Shown: positions 39,481 to 51,953 of the stretch, one piece after another
Layout: every line of letters starts with the position of its first letter
Position numbering within the stretch: the stretch's first letter is position 1
From: Endoconidiophora laricicola
Taxonomy: Eukaryota > Ascomycota > Sordariomycetes > Microascales > Ceratocystidaceae
Length of the DNA stretch: 64,000 nucleotides
Direction: 5' to 3'
NCBI GenBank assembly: GCA_001640655.1
Contig: LXGT01000037.1
Span: 62,001 to 126,000, forward strand
Notes under the pieces: generated by a model
Databases searched by the model: none
Seen by the model: only the letters and a program-made list of their open reading frames with translations
Told to the model about the DNA's origin: nothing
Made by a program: the position numbers and the translations under genes

Positions 39481-42300
39481 GAGAGACTACCGAAATCGTT
39501 TGTGCATTAGTATGCTAGGAGAGATATCTATTAAGTGCCAGAATGATATCGATGCTGAAGAAGCACTTTAACTTTCTTTGCTGCACACTAAGTCATTAAA
39601 ATCAAGAAGATTGGTTGGCAGGTCTTTTTGATTTATTATAGTCAAAGTAGCTTCCATGCATTGCATCTGCACGTCAAATCCAGTGTTGAGACAAGGGATG
39701 ACTATTGTTTGACGCGATAGCTTTCATCTTTATTGATAAGTCAGGAGAAGGGCTTGGTATAGCCAACTCATAGCAGGTAATATGAATATAAAATACTATC
39801 TATGGCAATAGCTAGATGGTGCTAAAGTGTTACTAAGATAGCGCTGATTACAGCATCAAATATTAGTACTAGCCGCAGACTGGACGGATTGACGGAGTGA
39901 TTTGCTATAGAATGCTGATTGAGAAGCCGAAAGGCAACTTAATATCCTGACCTTCCTAGCGGCTGCTGTTTTGGCGCTGACTGTAGGACATCCCATTGTC
40001 TGTTTGTTATCGTCGGTATATTACATGCGTCTAGGCTGATTGGTTGAGATCCTGCCATCTTCTTTCCTCAAGGCTAGAGGCCCAAACATTTTAAAGCAAA
40101 GTGACATCGATCGGTCCTGCAGAGTATACCGATAGCTTCAAGCTAAATCTCAGCTTGTAACCTTTAGTCCAGCTTATGCTCCGGCGTCTAAATTTTAATC
40201 TTCAGCGCAACGCCCGCTGTTGTCTCAGCTAGCTTCTGCATGTTCTGAACCAAAAATAGACAAACTCAAGCTATCTCAGAGCGTTCCATTACGCCATATC
40301 TTTGACTGAAATCAACGCTTCGTGAGGGTTTCCTTTTTTTGTTTGAGCAGTATTGCTCCTAGTTATTGTATACAGAGGCTGGGGATATCATAGCAAGGTT
40401 TAGTTTTGGAACTTCCCTTGCCTTGTAACTGAACTCATGTAACTTGTTTTTTTCGAGGACCTTTGCTTTTGGATGTCCTTCAATTTTGCATTTCCTAGGT
40501 TCATACTAGCACACGCACACGCCCCTCCTAGGCAACGCAGCGGCTGTATTTACCGAGTTGACTAAGTACTATTGTAACTCTGCTAAGCAGGCGAACAACC
40601 AGTTGTCTATTGGAGTTGCTCAAAGTCAGGATTGATGATAGTCGAATATAGTGGACGAGGTATAACTACGAGCCTCTTCACATCTAGAACTAGAGTAGAG
40701 CAATAGACAGCTGAGCTGGCCTTTTTTTTTTTTTCCACCCCAGAGACAAGGGGGAAGTAATGTTGCAAAGCCAAAGAAAAGAGGGAGGGAAGACAATAGT
40801 AGACTAGTGATAATGGTTTACAAGTTACTCTAGTCTCCCATCCTACTTCATTCTCCCTTTCGGCGGCGGTAGTTTGAACAAAAGATCGTGAGTATCACGA
40901 GAAATGCCTAAGGCGGTGACTGGCATAACTCAGGCTAGGCCATCAAAACTATCTGTTGATGTTGGTGTCTTTTGTGTGATGGTTTCTCTGTTTTCGAACC
41001 AGAAATTAGAGCTAAGTGAGGGAGGGGAAACCGTGACACGGAAGATGTTGAGACGACATAACTCCAGAGCGCTTCTAACAAAGTATAGGGTTAGCTACAG
41101 CTACTATGTATGAAGATAAAATTGATTATGCCTCGCGCTGCCAATTCAGCGAGATCCATATTTAAGCCTGTGTGCGGTTGATTTTATACTTATATATTAA
41201 ATTTTATATTCTAGCATTTATCCCTAAAAACATTGATCTCGAGCAGGAGGAAGAGATGAACGACAAGTCAACCCCGGGATCGATAAAATGATGAAATAAA
41301 GCGTTTATCGCTCACTGAGTTTTTAAACTCACAGTGCGCTTGGAATGGGCTACCTCGTGGAGTACACGAAGGGGGTACACGGAAGGACAATTGGGCCAAG
41401 TATCCTTCTGGCGCGGCATACCTCTCTGTAGGCTTCTGCAAAGTTGTATGCATGCGCATTAAAGTCACAGCAAGCTTCTGCTGGCTTTGGTGTCTGGTGT
41501 AGCGAGAGACTCTGGCGGCGCTAGTTGCTTTCCACTAGAGATGCTAAAATAGCTTGGTACTGGGAAGACCCTGGCTTGGGGCTATGGCTTGCTTGTTAGT
41601 ATACTGAAATCTGATGTCAGCCCGTCGTTGGAGTCAAGTGTCGAACACGAAGAAACAGACAGCTACATAGTAAACTCTGCATATATAGTAAGCATCTGCA
41701 GTGTATATACCAACCGGGCAATGTCGTAGTAAGTAGCGTGGCATCTGCATAGGGAGAGAGAGGTACATACATATACACATACATGCATCTGCACATAGAT
41801 GTGTGGTCAAGAAGCTGTCTTATGTGGGCAGACGCCATAATGGAAACGGCACCTAGAGATCACGCATTGCCGATCTTAAATCTGAGAATCTGGGTTTCTG
41901 CATCAAAGGCTTTAGTTGTATGATAGTATCTGGCTAGTCTGTTATCTGTAGACTAGTAACCACCATATATCATGAAAACGTAGCAACCCAGGGGCTGGAC
42001 AGGTTTTCCTTGGACAAACGGGGGGGGGGGGGGGGGGGGGGGGAGGAGTTGCAGCTCCAAACTTTTTTTCCTGATTGGGATTGATCTTGTTTTCCTTCCC
42101 TATCCTGTATTTATCCGTTTGGCGGTGATGAATTCTGCCCCAAAAAAATACCAAGATAAATCATCCATTTTTATTAATTTTATTTTATCGTTGCTGCTGC
42201 TATGAGTAGTACTACTTACTGCTATTGTATTGTTGATAACGCGGCTTCCGTCTGCAAAGGCCGTCCCGAAGATGCAAATAAATAAATCAAATATTATCTG
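39481..42300. other. Desert continuing towards stuA, no supported gene
   Basis: This stretch contains the G24 tract. Open frames such as 40904-41113 (plus) are short and unrecognised. If the 39.2-kb relic is real, its decayed remainder could lie in the first kilobase here, but I could not trace it. Confidence 0.5.
42020..42043. repeat. Poly(G) tract of 24
   Basis: Twenty-four consecutive G residues are followed by AGGAG. A tract this long can form a G-quadruplex and is prone to length error in sequencing. It lies about 2.9 kb upstream of the stuA start. Confidence 0.9.
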
Positions 42301-44933
42301 CTATCATTTCCATTCTGCTCGTCTTCTCATCATCGAAACCTGATTATCCATTTATTCCCCTCTTTTTCAACTTCATCTAATTGCGTTTACTTCCCATCGC
42401 CGGTTCACAGCAGTCATCGTCAAATAATCATGACTGTATTTGCCTAGTTGCATTTTTTTTTTTTTTTGGTATCCGCTTCTCTTCTGTTTGAAACTCTACT
42501 GTCATTCTATCTCCCGGCTGCCGTTCGTTTCTAGCACGGCCACCAACCTTCTCTTCAGCAAAGGTAAAACACTGACAGAAAAAGACTCAACTGACGACTT
42601 TGATGATTTTGTAATCGCCCTGGACCTTGCAAGCCCTGACCCGACCGATGCTATCCTTGCGGCTTTGCTCACTCACCACTGGACGCTGTAGCAGATTCTA
42701 CATAATATAGCGCCAAAATATAAACATCAAGCAGCGGAAAAAAATAACGAAAAAAATAACTATTAAAGGCACATACCCCGGCCCGCCCCCGTCGTCCTTC
42801 CAGCCTGCCCGACCTCCTCTTTTCACAAGGGCACCGCCTCCAACGCCAAAGTTAAAGCCAAAGAAAGAAAGGTGAGTTAACTTCGTTTGTCCTGCTTTGA
42901 TCCCGCCGGTGCTGCTTCTATCATCGAACTTGCTTTACGTAGCGCATCCCTTTCCCTTGGCCGACCCCCTCCCTTGTCTTTTGTCTTGTTCGTAGCACTA
43001 TGACTATATTGTGAATTCAAAGGCATCGCTTTTGGCTCTTGCCATCATCTAACCACATACTCACCCCCTGTAGACTAGTCCTAGTCCTGTACATTGATTG
43101 CACTGACTGCACAGTCCCTTGCCACTTACTTATCCTACATGCAGTGTGCTATCGCCATCGTCTCGCCTATGATTGTCTTCGTGTTGTAACGGCAGTAGCC
43201 AGTATAACCTACTGCATATCACCCACCCATCATCCACCTCCCCATCTCCTGTTGCTGTTTCTTTTCTTCCTTGTTTTCAACTTTGCTCTGCAGCTTCTTT
43301 CTCTCCACCTCGTTCCTCCACCCTCCTCCACCTTCATCACCCTGCATTGCAGTCGCCCATTTCTCCCTCTATCTGCTCCACCAACCGGGCCGCCTGCACT
43401 CTGCATCTCAGCGAACGATCTCTGACCGACATACAAGTCTTCTTCTTCATCAACTTCTACAGACTACAATCTGTCGTAGAAGACATCACCACTACAGCTA
43501 TAAGATTTAACGAACGAAACGAAGCAATACACACGCCTGCATGACGTCTATCTATCCGATCTATAAATGTAAGTTTACTACGAACCGGATACACTACACA
43601 AGATCCTCGATCATGAGTTCCAACTTAATATCGAACATGAACATACAAAAATCTGCACATTCTTTGCATGTCATCGATATCTCCACTCAAACACGACGAC
43701 CGGAATACACCCTTTATCCAAGAGCCACGAACTGCCATTGATCCAAATCAGAGAGTCGAACCTTTTTTTTTTTTTTCTATCACGCTTGAGAAGCACAACT
43801 TGCACCCTCTAAAAACCTACGATACCCTATCTTCACCACCGATAGTTGGCGATGAACAATCGGCCTCTTACAAGATAAAACCTATCATAAAACCCTCTGT
43901 TATCCTAAGAACGAAGACATACGTACTATACATCCTGATTGAAGCCCATTTCAAGATAAGCTCTGCTCATGATCCAACTACTGCAGGCAAATGGGGGCTT
44001 CCTAGTACTGCGTATACAATTTCCTCATTCTGCTCTGTAATCATGATGGCTACCCTCGCATGACGTGAAGAACACCGACCTATACTGCCATGTGGCATAG
44101 TGGTCCTTCATTGATGAGAATCTAACCTATCCTATATCTTGCCATGATTCTCTTGATATTAAGAAGCTTCACATAACATACCCCCCAATCAGGTGCACTA
44201 GATCTTTTACTAGCTCTCAACCTAGTGCTTCAGTCTAGGCTATGCTTTAGTTGCCGTCCATCATAGATATATTCAATGACTGCATTTTGTCAAGCGTATA
44301 TATGCACAGTTTGGCAAAGGCTCTACTTGCGAATACCTTGATGTTGCAATTGACAGAACGCTGTGAGAGAACCTGCAGTATATGCACGGCAGACGCATAG
44401 CGAATTCCTGCACTACTTTGTCCCGTTTAGCTTGCGGTGTGGCTATTGAGCCTGCGTATAGTGGGAAGTAGATGTAAAAGCAAACATCAGCTACGTTTAC
44501 GCCCACGCCTGCATTCTATATCTACTTGTTCACTGATTTTGCATTCCGCCTTCTTGCGTATCGGCCATTATTTTTGCATTTGCAGCAGCGGATTTCCCAT
44601 GACTGCTGTACTGCACCAGGGGGGGCCTGTTGACCAGGCCACCTAGTTGTGCTTGTCCTGACCTGACCTTTCTTGGGCCTTTGGCATACCTTATTCCTCC
44701 CCCTCACCGCTTTATATGCAACGCGCTCCCATCCAACTTTTCTTCTTTTGATACAACTTTACTAACTGATGTACTCTAGCTATCTCTCTTTTTCTCTCGA
44801 GCATTTCCCTCCGCCACCATCAGCCCCAAGCCCGCGGGTAACACTAAATCCTGCAACTCAATTCAGTGCCTGATACAGAACTTCATAGTCTGCGATATAT
44901 CCGGATCTTGACTTTTCGTGTCAGCCGCCGTTT
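42301..44933 (+). promoter_or_regulatory. Long pyrimidine-rich upstream region of stuA
   Basis: The plus strand becomes strikingly C+T-rich and is open in several overlapping frames (for example 43039-43425 and 43173-43544), a pattern typical of long fungal 5' leaders rather than of coding sequence. A strong acceptor-like sequence with a branch point, TTTACTAACTGATGTACTCTAG, ends at about 44779. Donor-like GTGAGT (about 42872) and GTAAGT (about 43569) lie upstream, so one or more leader introns are plausible. A TATA-like TTTATATG occurs near 44711. No ATG lies between the proposed acceptor and the start codon. In Aspergillus, stuA has a long, complex leader with upstream frames, which fits this reading but is not proof. 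Confidence 0.5.
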
Positions 44934-47025
44934 ATGAATAACATTAAGCTACCAAATCTCCCCTCTCCACCTGCCCCATTATCCTTCTACCAACATAGCC
45001 CGCCACATTACCGCGCTGGCTCTATCTCCTCTCTCAGTGCCCACTCGAGATCTCAATCTTCATTAAGTTCTGCGGTGTCGTCTAACGGCCCCGAAACCCC
45101 GTCGCCCACCCTGCCGTCCTCAGTCGAATTCCCGGGCCCGTACAGCAACTACTCGTATCCCATCATGAGTCAAGGAGACATGTACTACCAACATATCCCC
45201 ACTGGCCAACAGGCGCCTCAAAGCCACCCGGGCATGGCACACTACCAGACTGCCCAGCCTACATTGTTACACCCTACTGCACCTCAGTACCCTTCTCCCT
45301 CATACGGCCACCCCTACTATGGCGCTACGATGCCACCGCAAGCTCCAGGCCCCGTTCCCAGCCAAATGGGCTCAGTTCTACCTCCTCCCGTCACTGGGGT
45401 TCCTAGCCATGGTCCGATCACTGGTCATCAATCTATGGCCACTAGTCATTACCCCCCGACCGCTTTAGATACTACCGGCCAAGTAGCTCCACATGGCATG
45501 AAGCCGCGGGTGACTGCGACCCTTTGGGAGGATGAAGGTAGCCTTTGCTTCCAGGTGGAAGCCAGAGGTATCTGTGTCGCTAGACGTGAGGATAATCACA
45601 TGATCAATGGTACCAAGTTGCTCAATGTTGCCGGTATGACTCGTGGCCGTCGCGATGGTATCTTGAAGAGTGAAAAGATTCGTCATGTTGTCAAGATCGG
45701 TCCCATGCACCTGAAAGGTGTTTGGTAAGTTAAAATATCTGACACAAATAGTTGGTGATGAATGAATCTTACTGACTAATGCTTCCAGGATTCCCTTCGA
45801 GCGTGCTCTCGATTTTGCCAACAAAGAAAAGATTACAGAACTTCTCTACCCTTTGTTCGTGCACAACATCAGCACACTGCTTTGCCACCCCGCGAATCAA
45901 AGCCGTGCTAATCAGGTTATGGCCGCTCATGAACGCCGCAAACAAGAAGGGCTTCATAACCAGGGCCTGCCGTCTATTCACCAACAGCCTCACCAGCAAC
46001 AATTGGCTCTTCCCGGTCAAGCTCCGACGCTAGCTTCGCACACTACGATGACACGTCCCGGCTTAGACCGTACACATACTTTCCCGACACCTCCCGCAAC
46101 TGCCGGTGGTGTTCTGTCTTCAGATAGCTTCCAATGGGGCCCACAGCAGCAAGGTACACACCCACTGCCCATGGATCCCAACGTACACAATCGCTCAATT
46201 CCTACTCCAGCGACGACACCCCCGGGTGGTGCTATGGCTCCTATGCCATATGCTCAGGGTCCTCCTGTTCAATCTTATGATACGCGGCCATCGATGTACA
46301 GCGCCCCTCCTGCGCAGCAGTCGCCTTACCAAAACTCGGCACCCATGACGCAAGATCGTGGCTACCCGGCGTCATATGTAAAGTCTGAAATGGCCCCCCC
46401 CACAAGCCGCAGCGGCTCGATCTCTGGTGTCGATCACCAGGATAAGAATGTTTCCAGCATTATGCCAAATGACCAGACATCCCAAGTTGTACCCCATGGT
46501 GAGCAAGAGGCTGAGGGTGACCAAGACCCAGAGTACACCCATGACGGTAATGGCTACGACAATACTCGGGCTCCTCAGTACAGCTATCCGCCTCCAGTAT
46601 CTGCTATTCCTGAGGCTCATATCCCTGCTGAGTCAGTCGGCTCACCACCCCATGTCAACTCTGGTCGGGCTACCCCCCGTACGACTGGCCCGCAAAACTT
46701 TTATCAGTCTCCTGCTCAGTATCCCGCGTCGCCTCGTAATACTTCTTCCAACAATGTATTTACTGTCATGAACAGCGACCGCACTAACTCTGGCTCTGGC
46801 ACTCCCACTGGGGAGGTATATGCTCAGCCTGATATGACAAAGACATATGTACAGCCTCCTGTCTTGACTAGCACTGGCTCAAGTGGCATGAAGCGTTCGT
46901 TAGATGATGACGACGAGGACCGTGTTGACCCCCCTAAGCGCCGTAAGACTGGATCTTCCATTGACGGAGCATCACCCTATGATAACATCGCTCGTACCAA
47001 TGGTGTTTCTTCTCGCAGAAGGTAA
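44934..47025 (+). CDS. stuA: APSES transcription factor, developmental regulator StuA
   Basis: Two exons, 44934-45724 and 45789-47025, join across a 64-nt intron (GTAAGT donor, TTCCAG acceptor) that splits the Trp of KGVW-IPFERAL inside the DNA-binding domain. The product is 675 residues. The N-terminal 188 residues are Pro/Ser/Tyr/Gln-rich. The APSES domain spans about 190-295, with VTATLWEDEG, NGTKLLNVAGMTRGRRDGIL, GVWIPFERALDFANKEKI and ELLYPLFVHNI. It is a bHLH-like domain that binds a CGCG-containing element. The rest is a disordered Gln/Pro/Ser-rich region. A bipartite nuclear signal (KRSLDDDDEDRVDPPKRRKT) lies near the end and the protein stops in SSRRR. StuA orthologues control conidiation, cell patterning and often effector or secondary-metabolite genes. 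An alternative start at about 45164 (MSQGDMYYQH) is possible because the first ATG has a weak context. The gene is isolated between very long spacers. Confidence 0.95.
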
Positions 47026-49700
47026 ATCAGCTCCTTTGATTAAACCAGAAGCAACAGAGTACAGGTTTCTGACACTTTGGATCCTTCAGTGTGATGGCGT
47101 AAACCATAATCATTTCGCAGAAAGGCTAATAGTGCCACACCCGTTTATCAGATCCATGTCAATGACTTGTCCGATATAGGTTTCAAGTATAGATGAGTAA
47201 GTACTAGGGATACCTTCCTTGGCTCTCTCTTTATCTACGTACTGTTTCTGTACTACTTGTATTCGATACGCATCTCTCTTCGCGCCTATCCCGGTGTATC
47301 CTATGCTTTTCTTCAGGCGTCGTCCGTGTCACGTCGTTTCCTTTTTTTTCTCTTCTTTATCTTTCTAACGACACACACTTGTGGAAACCACAAGTGCTTT
47401 TTTTTTTACACTATTCTCAACATGTCTACTCTGTGTTGCTTCGCAAGCTACAAACGACCTTTGCAATAGGTTTGCAAACATGGTGCAACAGACGACACGA
47501 TGACGATTTTACGACTTGTTTTTTCCACCAACCCATAGTTTCGATCTCATGTCTTCAATTGCCTCGTTTTGATTGCGGAGTGACATGAATATTAACGAGC
47601 ACGAGACCAAATTCGACGCGGACATCATGTCTTATTCTTTTTTCTTTTCAATTCTTCTAAATTAACGCGCACTGGCTGTTCATGCATGGCCACCAGGAGC
47701 TATCTATCATATCTTGTTACTCTCTACTTTCTTTCTATTTACGGGATACTCTATTTCATTTGTTTTTTTTTTCTGACACATTCTATTATCTCTCTTTCTC
47801 TTTTATTTTTTTTTTCTTCAGCTTATTCGGGGAACGGACCCATTTTTTGCGTCCTAGAGAAAGCTCCGAAGCATTGCTTTTATAACACTAGCTGTTCTGT
47901 TATGAACCTAGACGGCGGTGAAAGATGAGGATACGGCTTCACGAAGCATGTTGAGCTTGTTGTTTGTTAGAAAGATGAACACGGCTTAGACAACGACCAT
48001 GTTGATACGAGTCTAACGCAGCATCTTGTGTTTTTTTGATGCGTTGATTTATTTTGGACTCGATTCACTTCTGTCTTTATTGCCTGTTTCATGCTCAACT
48101 TGATTACTTGTGCCTTGTTTTGACACAGAGAGAAGACCGATGAGGGACAAGGCGGGCGGAAAGAACGATATTTGCCAATGAGTCTGGGGCAGCATTAAAC
48201 GTTAGTGATATTCCGGTTCTGCTTGTTAGACACATAGTATATGTGAACTTGGACGTTTGCCATATGGATGTTGCCACTTATCTAGAACCAAAAGACACTG
48301 GCGGCCATCTCTTTGTTTCCATGAGTCGGACTCTTTTCTGCCTGCCCGGTCTGTCTTTATCTCGCTAAAAAACAAGGAAAAACATGAAATTCCATAGAAG
48401 GATGGACGGTATAGATGGGGGCTAGAATAGGCCGGTTGGTTTATTTTATTATTACTTACTACTTATCTGGGTGGAAAGAAAGATGGCGAGGGAAGGAGAT
48501 GGTGAGGAAAACAGTTTTTCTCTCCTGACATGATTTAACGACCAGTTTTTGCTCTTTTTGTTATTGATTATTTTCTCTCTTACTTGATTTTCCTCTCATT
48601 TTATTACGTTTTCACGTATCTGTCTTATCTTTTCTTATTGTTTAGTATTCTTTCCTAGCTTTGATTTATCTTGTTGTTTTCAGAGATGGGCGGATGAAAA
48701 AGTTGATGGTGTTGTAGTCAGACCTGCTAGGTAAGGTCGATTGGATGGCTGAGCTTAGTGAGATTTTCTACATCATGGTTGTTCTTTGGGTGTCATTTTG
48801 CTTTGCGTTGGTTCTATTTTCCCTGTTGTGTTAGCTTTCTTCATCGTTCTAACGACTTTACGACTCTGTTACTTTTGTGTACGAAGAATATAAAAGCCAG
48901 TTTCACCTGTGTTGTGATATATGGCATCAATCAAAATAGTTAGCTGCATTGTTCTTTTATTTACTTTATTACAATATATTCTCACTCCAACAAGATCTAG
49001 ACCGTAGCACAGTCTTAACGCAAAATTAAGCTTTTGCTGAGTGTCATGTCATGTACATGTTGCTTGGAAAATCGTGAAAGTAAAGTTAATGGTGTTTTTC
49101 TCTGACAGTTGACAACTGGCAGCGCGTTGTTGTGCCAACCAACAATTTGTTGACTTCGAGGGGCCACTTGAAAAGAAGATGGGAAAACAGGATTGTTAGA
49201 TCATTTAGTTAGGTAAGCTAGCCGCATGGTGCAGTATGCATGTCCGTATATGCAGGAATACGGCATGTTCAACGTTGCGAGATGCAAGATGCGAGATGCA
49301 GCATAGATTGATCGAGTAGAAGCAAAACAAAATACATTTCCCTTTGTATCCTTCTTTAGCTTCCCCTCTGCTTCTTTTGTGGCTTTTCCATTTTGTAGTA
49401 ATTGGTGATGTGAATATCTGAGTGAGCGCTCGGGGGGTAAACAAAGGAGGACATAGGTAGTTAGCCACAGTTTTCAATTTCTTCTCTGATAAATCAGTTG
49501 AGGAAGTGGAGGGCGTTTTTTTCTTATTTTTTCCCTGAGCCGTTGCAAGTGTATTCTTGGTGATTGCACAGCATGACTAGGTTTGGTACTAGTGTTTGGA
49601 CTAATGAAAGAACATGGCTTTGAGATGCTACGCTGTGATAGTATCTGGCGTTAGGGGAAACTTGATATGGACGGTAAGACTAAGACATCGTAAAGCTCCC
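47026..49700. other. 3' flank of stuA, no supported gene
   Basis: This is T-rich sequence with several T8-T10 runs and no recognisable protein in any frame. An acceptor-like TTTCGCAG at 47119 could define an alternative last exon of stuA. The first kilobase is probably 3' untranslated sequence. Confidence 0.5.
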
Positions 49701-51953
49701 ACCCTTTTCAAGAACCAGAACTTTTGAAGACCCGTTGGTTATTTTAGAAGGGGAATATGAGCATCACCGTGAATCGATAATGAATAGCTATTTATTACGC
49801 CGCCTTAAAAACTACATAGAAGTGAACAGAGAGACACGTATGACGGGAACAATATGAAGTATGAGGGAAATATATCGAATAGGCCTTGGATTCTGCTATG
49901 CTCCTGTTATTTTTCCCTTCCGGCTTCCATTCAGTCTTGCTACGAAAGTCAAGTTGTGCGTGGGGTGGGGACTAGAAATATAGTAGGGAGAAATTGAAAT
50001 AAAATAAAATTCTGGGCTTTTCTTCAGACCCTTCAAAATACTCAGGGCTAAGGTCAGGATAGAATATGAACTGGGAATGGGGGGGGGGGCCACACAAGAA
50101 CCTGCCTGAAGTGGTTATCTGTATGTAGTAGTCTGGAAGAAAGATTAGAGGGCTATGGGAGGAAACGCCAAAAAAAAAGAAACATGGAAGATAAAAAAGT
50201 TACTGGAAATGGAAATGAACTAAAGTCAAAATGAACAAGTTAACAAATAAGTACGTGTTGCTGATAAGAAGCAACAGCAAATTTATCCCTAGTATATTGA
50301 TCAGCAAAGACTAGCTGGCGGGCTTAAATGGGGAGTGGAGTATTGTCCGGGCCGACAGGCCAAGCAAGGCCTATCTTGTAAAGGGAAAGCAATCATCAAT
50401 TGCTGCAAACAGAGGTAGTAGAATCTAGCTGCAAGATAACGACAAGATAGCGATAGAAAACACGAGATCGTGTACCAGCCAGCATATTTAGTTATTGACT
50501 AGAGAAGCTAAGATCCAGAGATAGTTTCTAAATCCCAGCAAGGACAAAGCACAAATGTGACGAGACTAGCACTAGCTGTAACTGCAAATATTAATTTAGG
50601 CAGGAAACATGCTAGGAGGGCAAAACAGACGGGGGATTTGGGAGAAGGTATCAAACCAGCCATCTTGTCTAATGAGACCGCCGTCACGTTACTCTATGTA
50701 CTACATGGACGAAAGATAGTGTAAGAAAAGAAGCATTACATAGTACAATAAGGAAAACGAACTAAAGATGTAGGAACTGAAGAGTTTGGGTTATTGCATT
50801 TCCACAAAGACTCACCTGAAATAGTAACCCTGGGAATCTGCAAAACAAAGAAAACAAAGGAAGTTCGTCCACAGCAACGCCCTGCCACTAGCCTAGTTTA
50901 AAATCGTACATTTTTGGCTAATTGATTGATTGCCTGTTGTTTACTGTTTTCCTACTTTCTGTGCTGTCCCTTTTTCTTCCTATTTATCTTTGTTAGAGAG
51001 ATTGCAGCAAACTTCGTTTATTACCTGCTTTCGCTCTTTTCATAGATATGCAACCTTTACTTTCTGTGGCTTAAGATTTTCTTCTTCTTGCATTGAATAT
51101 TTTGCACTTCTTCTTCTTCTGCTCAACCCACTCTCGCTTTCTTCTCTTCTCCCCCTTCAACGCCCCTCTTCTCCTTCCTTCGTTTTGACGTCTTCCTTCA
51201 GTTCTATTATCTGATTGACTTTAGCTCCGTTGGCTTTGAACCGGACACTGTCTTAAACTTTGATTCTTACGCTCTTTCTCGCTGTGCTTTTAGTTACAAG
51301 CTCCAAGTTGCGGTTAGTTCTACATTGATCACGCTTGCTCTATAGCCTTCTGCGCTGCTCTTAAAACTCGCTGTATCTCCGACTTTATTGGCGCTCGGTT
51401 CTGCTTCTCTTATCTCTCATTGTATCGACTCTCTCTATTACATATACTAGTAACGTCTCTTAACGATCCATCACGAACCAGGGGAAAAAAATTGTTCGAC
51501 CTTACTTTCTGCCCGTTATATCATATCAACGGCCTACGACGAAACGAACCCACCCAAAACTATCCAAACATACGAATCAAGCAACCCTGCAGTCGGATCG
51601 CTATTTGCTGCCGCAAAGACCGCGAATATTGCGAAACACCCATTGATTCCTCTCATTCTACTTGCTACCTACTCACACGAGGCTCCTGCACTTTCTGCCC
51701 TAGCTGCGCTTCGATATTGTAAACGGTCTAGACAGAATCAGATCCTCGCGCGTGTGTCCATCCCTTGCTTTCTAGCTTTCTTTGCACCAGCAGTCTCTAG
51801 CTTCAGATCCGGAGATCCAATCCTTCCTTTTCTTCCAATTTTCTGCCATCTCCCGCTGGCTTGTGACTGACGACAGGACATCGCCGTCTGCACAGATATT
51901 CCGCACGATAACGAATTCAAATTTTTTTTCGCTCTAAGTTCCCTGCTACGCCC
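49701..51953 (+). promoter_or_regulatory. Spacer and pyrimidine-rich leader of the coiled-coil gene
   Basis: The first part is featureless apart from a G11 run (50079-50089). From about 50,930 to 51,950 the plus strand is strongly C+T-rich (TTCTTCTTC, CTCTTCTCC), as expected for a fungal promoter and 5' leader. No TATA element is obvious. Open frames here overlap in several phases and are not protein-like. Confidence 0.5.

Noticed and set aside
43039..43544. Two overlapping plus-strand frames of over 120 codons
   Set aside because: They are open in several phases because the region is pyrimidine-rich, with Pro/Ser/Leu low-complexity translation and no conserved domain; better explained as leader sequence.
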